NCBI GenBank assembly: GCA_035516175.1
Contig: DATJAO010000040.1
Location: 1-7,355 of the forward strand
Reading direction: 5' to 3'
From: DASPSR01 sp035516175
Lineage (GTDB): Bacteria > Nitrospirota > UBA9217
DNA: 7,355 nucleotides
The stretch's first letter is position 1. Each line of letters starts with the position of its first letter. A program made the position numbers and the translations under genes. Below, in pieces: positions 6,404-7,355 of this stretch. The notes under the pieces are model-generated. The model was not told the origin of the DNA. It saw only the letters and a list, made by a program, of their open reading frames with translations, and ran no database searches.

Positions 6404-6410
6404 GGGAGGA
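6404..6410 (+). promoter_or_regulatory. Ribosome-binding site that sets the nitroreductase start
   Basis: GGGAGGA lies five bases before ATG 6416. This favours 6416 over GTG 6389, which overlaps the preceding stop codon (GTGA) but has no Shine-Dalgarno. The ATG at 6411 is out of frame and is followed by a stop after one codon. Confidence 0.75.
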
Positions 6411-6415
6411 ATGCC

Positions 6416-7063
6416 ATGAACAAGAGCCCGATGAAAGATTTCCAGCCCATTGTGCTTCCCGAACCGGTCTTTGACCGCTGCCTGACAGTCTTTGAAGCAC
6501 TGAAGGTCAGAAGGACTTCCCGCGCCATTGGCGGGCAGAAGATCTCTTTGCAGATCCTGTCGGACATCCTCTGGGCGGCACAGGGTGTTAACCGCCTCAA
6601 GGGCCCTTTCGGAGGCCCGGGAAGGACTGCGGGATCGGCCAGCAATTCACAGGAAATCTGCATCTATGTCGCTATGGAGGAAGGTACGTATCTGTATGAA
6701 CCAGAGTCTCACCGGCTGTCTCCGGTTGCCTTCGGGGACAGCCGTGCTTTGGCAATCGGGCCCGGGCAGGGAAAGGCCGGGGCAAACGCTCCCGTCCGCC
6801 TCGTCTACGTCGTTGATATCGACAAATTCAAGAAAGCGGGATTCCAGGAACCGGGACTCTATGATCCGGAGATTCAGAAGTCATACTACTTCGTCGACAC
6901 GGGCCTTATCGCGCAAAACGTGTATCTGGCGTCATCTTCGCTCGGACTGGCTTCGTGGTTTCACAATTGCGACAAGGCTGCGTTCGCAAAAGAGATCAAG
7001 CTGAACCCACATCTGCGCCCGCTTTTCGGACAGACGATCGGGTATGCTGAGGACGAGAAATGA
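6416..7063 (+). CDS. Nitroreductase-family flavoprotein, SagB/ThcOx type
   Basis: This 215-residue protein is about the usual single-domain size for FMN-dependent nitroreductase-fold oxidoreductases. Visible family features are RRTSR (32-36, phosphate-binding Arg), ILWAAQGVNR (51-60), the PGRTAGSASNSQE flavin-contact loop (68-80), IYVAMEEGTYLYEP (83-96), DTGLIAQNVYL (161-171) with the following SLGL, and a C-terminal GQTIGYAEDE (205-214). The YVAMEEGTYLYEP and AQNVYL segments recall the SagB/ThcOx group, which includes azoline dehydrogenases of peptide natural-product pathways. No YcaO cyclodehydratase or precursor peptide is present, so a stand-alone reductase of nitro compounds, quinones or enoates is equally likely. 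It lies 23 nt after the short-chain dehydrogenase and probably shares its transcript. There is no signal peptide, so it should be cytoplasmic. Confidence 0.85.
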   Translation: MNKSPMKDFQPIVLPEPVFDRCLTVFEALKVRRTSRAIGGQKISLQILSDILWAAQGVNRLKGPFGGPGRTAGSASNSQEICIYVAMEEGTYLYEPESHRLSPVAFGDSRALAIGPGQGKAGANAPVRLVYVVDIDKFKKAGFQEPGLYDPEIQKSYYFVDTGLIAQNVYLASSSLGLASWFHNCDKAAFAKEIKLNPHLRPLFGQTIGYAEDEK

Positions 7064-7355
7064 GAAGAGATCATTTGCAACAGCCCTACGAGAGCCTGCA
7101 AGAGACACCGATGGACCTGCGGTCCACAGATAAGCTGCGCATTCTACAATCTTCGAACGGTATTTAGTGTATCGATGTAGCGTATCGTGATAAAATTTTC
7201 TGCCATTTTTCTACCATTATTACGCAAAAAAATAACAGATTCCATAGGTTCCCGTGAGATTCAAGTCCGAAAAATCAATAATTTGCCAGAGGCAGATTGG
7301 TTTCCTAAACCGCGTGCCGAGTGTTTTAGTCACCCCAAGGGCAACATAAAATCAA
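7064..7355. other. 292-bp downstream region without a credible gene
   Basis: No ORF with coding character is visible on either strand. A small perfect hairpin, TGGACC-TGC-GGTCCA (7112-7126), lies 48 bp after the nitroreductase stop but has no T-tract, so it is at best a weak transcript end. TAGTGTATCG (7165-7174) and TAGCGTATCG (7178-7187) are a near-perfect direct repeat at 13-bp spacing. From about 7190 the DNA is AT-rich. The right part has tRNA-like fragments that do not assemble into a tRNA. Confidence 0.5.

Noticed and set aside
7112..7126. TGGACC-TGC-GGTCCA hairpin as an intrinsic terminator
   Set aside because: The six-base-pair stem is followed by CACAGATAAG and not by a T-tract.
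7238..7345. tRNA-like pieces: ATTCAAGTCC resembling a T-loop and GGTTTCCTAAACC resembling an Arg(CCT) anticodon arm
   Set aside because: The pieces are in the wrong order, the anticodon stem has a mismatch and a wobble, there is no matching D-arm, and no acceptor stem can be formed.

Overview
This 7.36 kb window looks like bacterial chromosome, probably from a Gram-negative environmental bacterium. All the genes are on the + strand, have Shine-Dalgarno sites and GC-rich coding sequence, and are separated by clearly AT-richer gaps. I cannot place the organism securely. The gene families would fit Nitrospirota, Desulfobacterota, Acidobacteriota or Proteobacteria, but this is a weak inference from gene content alone.

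Layout. Positions 1-139 look like the end of an IS21-family insertion sequence that continues off the left edge: two tandem copies of a GGACATTT...TTTGG repeat, then a terminal TTGACA. A near-consensus sigma70 promoter (TTGACA, 17 bp, TATATT; 156-184) follows within about 17 bp. It drives an apparent three-gene operon: an MFS transporter (317-1582), a zinc-dependent glucose 1-dehydrogenase-like enzyme (1579-2685, ATGA overlap) and a GH15 glucoamylase (2701-5109, 15-nt gap). The glucoamylase has no signal peptide, so the simplest reading is cytoplasmic release of glucose from an alpha-glucan (glycogen, maltodextrin or a related glucoside). The dehydrogenase would then oxidise free glucose to gluconolactone, and the transporter would move a sugar or sugar acid across the inner membrane. 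No gluconolactonase, gluconate dehydratase or kinase is in the window.

A 533-bp gene-free gap (5110-5642) follows. It holds a cluster of AT-rich inverted and direct repeats and a possible promoter with a perfect TATAAT. It also holds a compact potential RNA leader in which two abutting hairpins, with an alternative pairing, hide or expose a strong AGGAGG in front of a four-codon ORF (MQKK). Downstream is a second, two-gene unit: a DltE-like short-chain dehydrogenase (5643-6392) and a nitroreductase-family flavoprotein of the SagB/ThcOx type (6416-7063). Both look like cytoplasmic redox enzymes of unknown substrate. The last 292 bp hold no credible gene.

The least explained part is the 5434-5521 leader. 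The metabolic genes belong to recognisable families, and their co-operonic arrangement is the main biological story. I do not see strong evidence for a wholly new defence or mobile system.
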